Shown: positions 1 through 4,480 of the stretch, piece after piece
How positions within the stretch are numbered: the stretch's first letter is position 1
Layout: each line of letters begins with the position of its first letter
Translations under genes and position numbers: made by a program
The notes under the pieces: generated by a model
The model's input: the letters and a program-made list of their open reading frames with translations, nothing else
The model's database searches: none
What the model was told of the DNA's origin: nothing
Assembly (NCBI GenBank): GCA_031288815.1
Contig: JAITQR010000341.1
Span: 1-5,019 of the forward strand
Direction: 5' to 3'
DNA: 5,019 nt
Origin: Treponema sp.
GTDB taxonomy: Bacteria; Spirochaetota; Spirochaetia; Treponematales; Breznakiellaceae

Positions 1-506
1 TACTTGGTCAGATGGGCGCCGGAGCTGGCGGAGGTTTCCACGGCGATCAGGGGGTAGAGTTTCTTCCCGGTGCTTTTCAGGGCCTCGCTTACGATGCCGG
101 TTCCGAACCAGTGGTCCACTTCGGGGCTTACCGCGCCGCCCAGGGTGGCCAGAAAATTCGCCGCCTTGCAGGCGTCGATGGTGGATCCGCCCCCTACCGC
201 GATGATCACGTCGGGCTTGTGGTGGAGGATATAGGTCTCAATACGGTACACGTCCGCCCGGGGGGCGTTGGGGCCCGCGTCGGGTACTATCGTGCCGCCG
301 CAGATGGAGACACCGGCATTTTTAAGGGCATCCACCACCGCGTCCGCCACGGGCTTCATGTAGGTGGTATTACAGACCACCAGGGCGTTTTTACCCTGGG
401 CCGCGGCAAGTTTACCCACCTGGGGCAATACCCCCCGGCCGAATACATATTTATCTCCCTTCCACTTGGTCAGAAGATCCCGCGCTTTTGTGAACAGCTC
501 ATCCAT
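1..506 (-). CDS. Iron-containing alcohol dehydrogenase (group III), N-terminal part, cut by window edge
   Basis: The 168 complete codons encode the nucleotide-binding half of a group III (iron-containing) NAD(P)-dependent alcohol dehydrogenase, which interconverts an alcohol and an aldehyde in the cytoplasm. What is seen: an early YVFGRGVLPQVG segment (residues 20-31), then the family's dinucleotide-binding signature VGGGSTIDACK (104-114, Gly105-107, Ser108, Asp111). Residues 152-168 read PLIAVETSASSGAHLTK, where most relatives have PTTAGTGSE, so this is a divergent branch. The metal-binding Asp and three His residues lie in the missing C-terminal part. The start is an ATG at 504-506 with a TAGGAG ribosome site about 8 nt upstream. 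It lies 79 nt downstream of the thiamine-diphosphate enzyme in the same direction, so the two are probably co-transcribed, and it may reduce an aldehyde made by that enzyme. The substrate is not readable from sequence. Confidence 0.93.
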   Translation of the reverse strand, partial: MDELFTKARDLLTKWKGDKYVFGRGVLPQVGKLAAAQGKNALVVCNTTYMKPVADAVVDALKNAGVSICGGTIVPDAGPNAPRADVYRIETYILHHKPDVIIAVGGGSTIDACKAANFLATLGGAVSPEVDHWFGTGIVSEALKSTGKKLYPLIAVETSASSGAHLTK

Positions 507-537
507 GGTTTTAGCTCCTAAGAAATAATTCAAGGTA

Positions 538-568
538 GCTGTTCCAAAAGCTGAAGTTTTGGAACAGC
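538..568. repeat. Perfect 12-bp inverted repeat between carboligase and alcohol dehydrogenase genes
   Basis: GCTGTTCCAAAA (538-549) is exactly repeated in inverse as TTTTGGAACAGC (557-568) around a 7-nt loop. It lies in the 79-nt gap between two co-directional genes, 17 nt after the carboligase stop and about 31 nt before the dehydrogenase start. There is no clear U-run after the stem in either direction, so it is not a standard intrinsic terminator. It may be an mRNA-stabilising or processing hairpin that lowers expression of the second gene, a protein-binding palindrome, or one copy of a dispersed genomic repeat. Confidence 0.85.
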
Positions 569-585
569 CTCATCTGATATCTAAT

Positions 586-2271
586 TTACTCAAAATGCCG
601 GATATGGGCAATGTCGTTCCCCATGTCGCAATCCGTATTGTCATTTACGACGATATCAATCACATAGGGACCCTTGGCGGCGTCCGCCCGCTTAAGGGCG
701 GCTTCAAGCTCCGGGTGGGTAAAGACCCGCTCCGCCTTGCAGGCAAAGCCCTCGGCGACCTTGACGTAATCCATCAGGGTCTTGTTTTCCTTCATGGCCA
801 CCTGGTACTCGTAGCCGTAGGCGTACTTCTGGTTTTGCCGGATAAGCCCCAGATAGGCGTTGTTAACGATCAGTACCACCACCGGCAGATCATAGGCCGC
901 GGCTACCCCCAGCTCCTCTACCAGGAAGGTGAAACCGAAATCCCCCATGAGACAGACGGTCTTGGCCTTCCTGCCGGAGTCTCCGGCGGCGACGGAAGCG
1001 CCGATAGCCGCGGGAATGTCGAAGCCCAGAGTCCCGGCCCCGCCGGAGGGGAAGTATTTGCGGGGTTTGTTGATCCGCTGGTACTGGCCGCTCCAGATCT
1101 GGGTGATCCCGCAGCCGGTGGTAAACTGAGTTTCGTCATCAAAGGCCCGGTTGATAGCCTCAAACACCTCCCGGGGATCCAGTACGGCCTTGCCCGGATC
1201 GGGCTCGCGGATGTACTTTTTGCGCTGCTCCGCGAAGGATACCGCCGGGGCCGTCCGTTTCCGGGGCCCGCCGGCCGCCTTCGCCGCGGCAAGCAGCAGG
1301 GGGACAGCGTCGGCGGCGTCCGCCTGAATACCCAGGGCGGTCTTGATGATCTTACCCAACTCCCGGGCGTCGATATCGATATGGATAAAGGTACGCTCCC
1401 CCTGGTAGATCCCCGCGTTTCCCGTATGCCGGTCGGTAAAACGGCAGCCGATACCCAGCACCACATCGGCGGCAAGCAACAGATCGTTGCCGCTGGAAAC
1501 CGCGCCGACCTGAATTCCCGCCTGTCCGGCGTTCAGGGGGTGATCCAGCGGGATACCGCCCTTGGCCATATAGGTGGTAATTACGGGGATGCCCATGTAT
1601 TCGGCAAATTCCACCAGGGCTTTCTCCGCCTTGGCAAGGATAACCCCGCCGCCCATAACGATGACCGGATTTTTCGCCTGGTCCAGGAGTTTTACCGCCT
1701 TCTCGATGGCGGCCTTTGAAGGCTGGGGCGCCTTGGTCCGGGAGGGCAGGTAGGTGTCAATATCAAATTCGATCTCCGCGTTCTGCACGTCCAGGGGAAG
1801 ATCGATGAGCACCGGCCCGGGCTTGCCGGAAAGGGCGGCGTCAAAAGCTTCCCGCAGCACCGCGGGAACCGTGTTGGGGTTGGTAAGGCACCAGGCCCTT
1901 TTGGTAACAGTCCGGCAGATTTCCGCGATATCCACACACTGGAAAGCGCCCTTGCCAAGCTGGGCGGTGACCGCCTGGCCGGTAATGGCCAAGAGGGGAA
2001 TGGAGTCCTGCCAGGCCGTATAGAGACCGGTGACAAAATTGGTGGCCCCGGGGCCGGAGGTACAAAGCGCCGCCGCCATCTTTCCCGCCGAGCGGTAATA
2101 GCCATCCGCCGCGTGAACCGCCGCCTCCTCGTGCCGGACCAGGTAATGCTTAATCGGGACCTTCTCCAGGTACTTGTAAAGCCCGTTTATGCCCGCGCCG
2201 GGAATACCGAAGGCATGGGTAATCCCTTCCTTCTCCAGAATTTTCACAATAACTTCCGATACTACCATCAT
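586..2271 (-). CDS. Thiamine-diphosphate enzyme, glyoxylate carboligase-like (acetolactate synthase superfamily)
   Basis: This 561-residue cytoplasmic enzyme has the three-domain layout of the ALS/pyruvate oxidase superfamily. The N-terminal PYR domain (about 1-165) contains RHEEAAVHAADGY (46-58) and SGPGATN (72-78). The central domain covers about 185-335. The C-terminal PP domain has the thiamine-diphosphate/Mg motif GDFGF (443-447) through NN (470-471). Several stretches match remembered E. coli glyoxylate carboligase: DVQNAEIEFD (161-170), RFTDRHTG (277-284), NNAYLGLIRQ (470-479), VKVAEGFACKA (503-513) and the DMG tail. Gcl joins two glyoxylates into tartronate semialdehyde and CO2. Against a plain Gcl call, Glu48 occupies the place of the unusual Val51 of Gcl, so a related carboligase or decarboxylase is possible. 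Two tandem ATGs exist; AGAGG sits only 4 nt from the first and 7 nt from the second (2268), so Met2 may be the true start. It is first in a probable operon with the dehydrogenase. Confidence 0.9.
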   Translation of the reverse strand: MMVVSEVIVKILEKEGITHAFGIPGAGINGLYKYLEKVPIKHYLVRHEEAAVHAADGYYRSAGKMAAALCTSGPGATNFVTGLYTAWQDSIPLLAITGQAVTAQLGKGAFQCVDIAEICRTVTKRAWCLTNPNTVPAVLREAFDAALSGKPGPVLIDLPLDVQNAEIEFDIDTYLPSRTKAPQPSKAAIEKAVKLLDQAKNPVIVMGGGVILAKAEKALVEFAEYMGIPVITTYMAKGGIPLDHPLNAGQAGIQVGAVSSGNDLLLAADVVLGIGCRFTDRHTGNAGIYQGERTFIHIDIDARELGKIIKTALGIQADAADAVPLLLAAAKAAGGPRKRTAPAVSFAEQRKKYIREPDPGKAVLDPREVFEAINRAFDDETQFTTGCGITQIWSGQYQRINKPRKYFPSGGAGTLGFDIPAAIGASVAAGDSGRKAKTVCLMGDFGFTFLVEELGVAAAYDLPVVVLIVNNAYLGLIRQNQKYAYGYEYQVAMKENKTLMDYVKVAEGFACKAERVFTHPELEAALKRADAAKGPYVIDIVVNDNTDCDMGNDIAHIRHFE

Positions 2272-2273
2272 AA

Positions 2274-2279
2274 CACCTC
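2274..2279 (-). promoter_or_regulatory. Ribosome binding site of the carboligase gene (bears on start choice)
   Basis: On the minus strand AGAGGTGTT directly precedes two in-frame ATGs. The GAGG core is 4 nt from the first ATG (2269-2271) and 7 nt from the second (2266-2268). Normal spacing favours the second, which would shorten the protein by one residue. Confidence 0.65.
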
Positions 2280-2319
2280 TGTTAATTAAAATTACATTTC
2301 AATTTTTAAATAATATGCT

Positions 2320-2348
2320 ATTATAAGGCTCCCATTTCCGCCTGTCAA
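2320..2348 (-). promoter_or_regulatory. Consensus sigma-70 promoter of the carboligase-dehydrogenase operon
   Basis: On the minus strand a perfect -35 TTGACA (2343-2348) and a perfect -10 TATAAT (2320-2325) are separated by exactly 17 nt. The predicted start of transcription is near 2313, giving a leader of about 42 nt before the ATG. Such a strong core promoter is usually held down by a repressor. The neighbouring IclR-type regulator is the obvious candidate, but no operator is proven. Confidence 0.9.
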
Positions 2349-2480
2349 CTCTCAATTTACACGAATTCGCGTTTTTTATCAGGGGGGATTCGGAGGGGTA
2401 CAGCACAGGTTGGACACGGAGAGATGCGTAAACCCCGATGATTGGGTAAAATGGGATCGAAAATCCCGGTATCCCGGGAC

Positions 2481-2486
2481 AAGGAG
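2481..2486 (+). promoter_or_regulatory. Ribosome binding site of the isomerase gene
   Basis: AAGGAG lies 6 nt before the ATG at 2493, a near-ideal Shine-Dalgarno site that fixes the start. Confidence 0.85.
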
Positions 2487-2492
2487 TAGACC

Positions 2493-2951
2493 ATGCGGGA
2501 CATTGTCATTGGCTGCGACGAAGCGGCGGTTAATCTAAAAAACACCCTGAAAAAGCTCCTGGAGGACACGGGGGCGGCCGTGGAAGACCTGGGGGTATCC
2601 GACAGCGGAGACAAGACCGCCTATCCTGTCGTGGCGGCCAGGGTGTGCGGGAAGATCATCGAATCGGGCTATAAAAAACGGGGGGTGCTGATCTGCGGGA
2701 CCGGCATTGGGATGTGTATGTCGGCGAACAAGTTTAAGGGGATCCGCGCCGCGGTGTGCCACGATATTTTTTCCGCCCGCCGTTCCATCCTGAGCAACGA
2801 CGGCAATGTGGCCTGCTTCGGCGAACGGGTCATCGGAAGCGAGCTTGCCAAGGCAATCCTGGCCGAGTGGGTAGGACTGGAGTTCAAAGAAGGCCCCTCA
2901 TCCCCCAAGGTGGCGGAGATCGGCAACCTGGAAAAGGAGAACTTCAAGTAG
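2493..2951 (+). CDS. RpiB/LacA/LacB-family sugar (phosphate) isomerase, atypical active site
   Basis: This 152-residue protein has the normal length of the RpiB/LacAB family, single-domain cytoplasmic enzymes that interconvert aldoses and ketoses. What is seen: the N-terminal GCDEAA (7-12), the catalytic-cysteine motif CGTGIG (68-73, Cys68), SANKFKGIRAAVC (77-89) and NVACFGERVIG (105-115). Compared with remembered E. coli RpiB, His10 is Glu10, the ring-opening His99 is Ser101, and the two C-terminal arginines that contact phosphate are Pro135 and Lys139. The base Cys68 is kept. Isomerisation is therefore likely, but ribose 5-phosphate may not be the substrate; a short, already open-chain or non-phosphorylated sugar such as a tetrose derivative is an inference. 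It is divergent from the carboligase operon and lies 269 nt before the IclR gene, so it probably belongs to the same catabolic locus. Confidence 0.9.
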   Translation: MRDIVIGCDEAAVNLKNTLKKLLEDTGAAVEDLGVSDSGDKTAYPVVAARVCGKIIESGYKKRGVLICGTGIGMCMSANKFKGIRAAVCHDIFSARRSILSNDGNVACFGERVIGSELAKAILAEWVGLEFKEGPSSPKVAEIGNLEKENFK

Positions 2952-3112
2952 ACCCGCGGAGCGGAGCCGGCGAGGTTTTAAGCTCCTGTCCCCGCCGCGG
3001 CCCGAACGACCGGATTGGCGTTCCGGAAGCGGCGGCAATCACGGGCCGGGTTCCCGGCGCTTCTCGGCGTTTTGCGGCGCTCTGGAAGCCCGTCCCGGGG
3101 ACAAGACCCCGG

Positions 3113-3136
3113 CGGATACCCCTGCCCCGGTATCCG
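3113..3136. repeat. 8-bp inverted repeat in the isomerase-regulator gap
   Basis: CGGATACC (3113-3120) pairs perfectly with GGTATCCG (3129-3136) across an 8-nt loop. The gap from 2952 to 3220 is GC-rich, holds no convincing gene, and contains further small stems such as GCCGGG-TT-CCCGGC (3045-3058). None has a U-run, so a factor-independent terminator for the isomerase gene is not evident. The repeat lies 27 nt upstream of the iclR -35 box and could instead be an operator. Its right arm shares CCCGGTATCC (3126-3135) with the region just before the isomerase gene (2465-2474). Confidence 0.5.
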
Positions 3137-3162
3137 GCCATGGATCGGGCGGCGCTTGTTGA

Positions 3163-3190
3163 TTTACATTTTTCCAATAAGGGGTATAAT
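3163..3190 (+). promoter_or_regulatory. Sigma-70 promoter of the IclR-family regulator gene
   Basis: TTTACA (3163-3168) and a perfect TATAAT (3185-3190) are 16 nt apart. The predicted transcript starts near 3197, about 24 nt before the ATG at 3221. The regulator can thus be made independently of the isomerase gene. The octamer TTACATTT at the -35 box (3164-3171) recurs in the carboligase leader (2292-2299). Confidence 0.82.
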
Positions 3191-3220
3191 CGGCTATGAA
3201 TCACTTTTTTTGGATGAGGT

Positions 3221-4027
3221 ATGCAGACAAAAACACAAAAACAGATTAGCGAGGGGATTAAGAAGAACCAATCGCTCCGGAAAGCCCTGCGGATATTGGA
3301 GGGGATGACCGAAATCAGTACCCCGGCCCGGCTCCAGGATATCGCGAAGAGTCTCAATATGCCCCAGAGTACCCTGCTCCGTTTTCTTAACACCTTTATC
3401 GATTTCGGCTATGTGGGTCAGGAACCGGAGAGTTCCTGCTACTACCTAACCCTCAAACTGGCGGAACTGGGTTCCCGGACGGGGGGCAATTACCCTTTCC
3501 GCAATTCCCTGTCCAAGTATGTGAAACAGGCGGCGGCGGCTTTTAACGAGTCCGCCTCCCTCTGCGTGGAGCAGAACATGCAGATGGTCTATATCGTTAT
3601 TGAGGAAGGGCCGGCCCGAATGCTCCGGACCCTGCACCGGATTGGCCATATCGCCCCCATGCACGCCACCGGGGTGGGGAAACTCCACCTCCTCAACTAC
3701 TCCGACGGCCAACTCAAGGAGCTGGAGGAACGGTTCGGGCTTCCCCGCTATACTTCCCATACCATTACGGATCTGGAGCGGCTGAAGAAGGAGGTCGCCC
3801 TGGTACGGAAGACCGGCTACGCCATGGACAACGAGGAGTGCGAGGAAGGGGTGCGCTGTGTCGCCGTGCCGGTCTGGGACTTCCGCGACCGGGTAGCGGC
3901 GGCGATCAGCGTGTCCGCCCCGGTAGCCCGGATGGATAAAAAGCGGGTGGACGAAGTGATCCTCTACCTAAAGGAGATAAGCCGCCGGGCTTCCCAGGAA
4001 CTGGGCTTTAAGGGCGGGGATGTTTAG
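3221..4027 (+). CDS. IclR-family transcriptional regulator
   Basis: This 268-residue DNA-binding protein has the usual IclR architecture. The N-terminal winged helix-turn-helix occupies about residues 18-80, with LQDIAKSLNMPQSTLLRFL (38-56) as the recognition unit followed by the wing. A linker leads to the C-terminal ligand-binding domain (about 95-265). That domain carries the family landmarks HATGVGK in the middle and GYAMDNEECEEGVRCVAVPV towards the end. IclR proteins bind a small metabolite, often a carboxylic acid or catabolic intermediate, in the C-terminal domain and repress or activate adjacent operons. Placement beside the carboligase, dehydrogenase and isomerase genes suggests that it controls them; AllR, which senses glyoxylate and controls E. 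coli gcl, is a family precedent. The start ATG is preceded by a modest GGATGAGG. The effector is unknown. Confidence 0.95.
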   Translation: MQTKTQKQISEGIKKNQSLRKALRILEGMTEISTPARLQDIAKSLNMPQSTLLRFLNTFIDFGYVGQEPESSCYYLTLKLAELGSRTGGNYPFRNSLSKYVKQAAAAFNESASLCVEQNMQMVYIVIEEGPARMLRTLHRIGHIAPMHATGVGKLHLLNYSDGQLKELEERFGLPRYTSHTITDLERLKKEVALVRKTGYAMDNEECEEGVRCVAVPVWDFRDRVAAAISVSAPVARMDKKRVDEVILYLKEISRRASQELGFKGGDV

Positions 4028-4084
4028 GAGAGCGTAAGATCTTAAAATTGAAAGATCGTTCCGTTCTGTTATTGATCCGAACTA

Positions 4085-4113
4085 TTGATCCAAGCAAATT
4101 TATTCGGTATATT
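4085..4113 (+). promoter_or_regulatory. Sigma-70 promoter of the FMN riboswitch-rfuA transcript
   Basis: TTGATC (4085-4090) and TATATT (4108-4113) are exactly 17 nt apart in an AT-rich stretch, with a predicted start near 4120. It is the best promoter between iclR and the aptamer. The -35 box lies in the second copy of a direct repeat, TATTGATCC, at 4070-4078 and 4083-4091. Confidence 0.75.
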
Positions 4114-4214
4114 TGTTTAGGTTTCCGAATCGTCCGGTTTTGGAACCGTTTGTTCATGGATTTTCAGGGTTGGGTGAACCGGCGCGGGCTTCCGGAACGT
4201 GCTCTTGCGGGCTG

Positions 4215-4342
4215 TTCTTGGGAGCGTCGCGTCAGGCGATTCCCTACCGGCGGTATAGCCCGCTAATCCGCGCCGTGGTTTTGGCCCGGCCGGATTGAAC
4301 CGGTGAAATTCCGGCGCCGACGGTATAGTCCGGATGGAAGAA
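4215..4342 (+). promoter_or_regulatory. FMN riboswitch aptamer (RFN element)
   Basis: The six-helix FMN aptamer can be traced. P1 is TTCTT (4215-4219) with AAGAA (4338-4342). P2 is about 4231-4248, ending in the conserved TTCCC-ACCGG context. P3 is GCGG-TATAGC-CCGC within CGGCGGTATAGCCCGC. P4 is AATCCG (4265-4270) with CGGATT (4291-4296). P5 is CCGG-TGAAATT-CCGG (4300-4314). P6 is CGG-TATAGT-CCG (4321-4332) inside GCCGACGGTATAGTCCGGATGG, an almost exact family consensus. When FMN binds, P1 is stabilised and expression of downstream flavin genes is turned off. Followed by an intrinsic terminator and a BMP-type binding protein, it points to flavin-repressed riboflavin uptake. The 3' half is textbook; the 5' P2 arm is unusual (see findings). 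Confidence 0.95.
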
Positions 4343-4372
4343 AATCGCGCCGCCCCTCCCGGGGCCGCATAT

Positions 4373-4458
4373 TCTCAAACCAACGCCCTGGATATCTCCG
4401 GGGCTTTTTTGTCCCCGCCTATTATCAATGGATCCTCAAGGCCCCGCCGGGTTTGAGA
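4373..4458 (+). repeat. 9-bp complementary arms enclosing the terminator
   Basis: TCTCAAACC (4373-4381) is the exact complement of GGTTTGAGA (4450-4458), with one more possible wobble pair outside (4372 with 4459). The arms bracket the terminator hairpin and end 10 nt before the ribosome site. The right arm can alternatively pair with CTCAA (4435-4439) in a local hairpin, so two mutually exclusive folds exist in read-through transcripts. Confidence 0.6.
4385..4410 (+). terminator. Intrinsic terminator of the FMN riboswitch
   Basis: GCCCTGG (4385-4391) pairs with CCGGGGC (4398-4404) over 7 bp, including one G-U, with a 6-nt loop and a run of six T residues (4405-4410). It lies 43 nt after the aptamer and 70 nt before the rfuA start, as expected for a transcription-attenuating expression platform. 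A second hairpin, GCCCC-TCCC-GGGGC (4352-4365), sits between aptamer and terminator and contains the same CCGGGGC heptamer. The two arms could therefore exchange partners to make the antiterminated state. Confidence 0.9.
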
Positions 4459-4480
4459 GGCGTCCGTCAAGGAGCGTAAA

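Larger units (their letters stand above)
2272..2492. other. Divergent control region between carboligase and isomerase genes
   Basis: The left part (2281-2330) is very AT-rich and carries the minus-strand promoter. For the plus-strand isomerase gene no strong promoter stands out. Weak candidates are TTACAT (2292-2297) with TATGCT (2314-2319) at 16-nt spacing, which would overlap the divergent promoter, and a lone TAAAAT (2447-2452) without a good -35. Just after the latter lies the small palindrome GGGAT-CGAAA-ATCCC (2453-2467). It is about the size of an IclR-family operator and well placed for repression. ATCCCGG is also directly repeated at 2463-2469 and 2471-2477, just before the ribosome site. 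Confidence 0.5.
4028..4480 (+). other. Non-coding leader region of rfuA
   Basis: This 453-nt stretch holds no convincing gene. In order it contains a weak AT-rich hairpin just after iclR (GATCTT 4038-4043 with AAGATC 4052-4057, no U-run), a promoter (4085-4113), about 95 nt of upstream leader, the FMN aptamer, an intrinsic terminator, a second pairing system and the rfuA ribosome site AAGGAG (4469-4474). The predicted leader is about 360 nt long. Confidence 0.85.

Noticed and set aside
12..521. Open frame of 169 codons opposite the alcohol dehydrogenase
   Set aside because: The minus-strand product has family motifs and a good ribosome site; the plus-strand one has neither.
559..1719. Long open frame (386 codons) on the plus strand antisense to the carboligase gene
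   Set aside because: It lies wholly opposite a clearly conserved gene, resembles no known family and is explained by GC-rich third positions keeping the antisense frame open.
2272..2313. Possible thiamine-diphosphate riboswitch in front of the thiamine-dependent enzyme gene
   Set aside because: The leader is only about 42 nt, AT-rich, and lacks the CTGAGA and other conserved TPP-aptamer blocks.
2362..2378. CGAATTCG palindrome followed by six T residues, resembling a terminator
   Set aside because: The palindrome has no loop-forming spacer and only a short stem, and no gene ends just upstream on the plus strand.
2424..2441. Five-codon leader peptide (MRKPR) before the isomerase gene
   Set aside because: It has a GGAG-like site but too few codons to judge, no attenuator follows it, and no promoter is clear.
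4048..4298. Two short overlapping open frames after iclR
   Set aside because: They run across the promoter and the FMN aptamer, whose helices explain the conservation; neither has a good ribosome site or a recognisable product.
4130..4480. Purine riboswitch in front of the BMP-type gene
   Set aside because: BMP genes can carry purine switches, but the conserved purine core is absent and the FMN aptamer accounts for the region.
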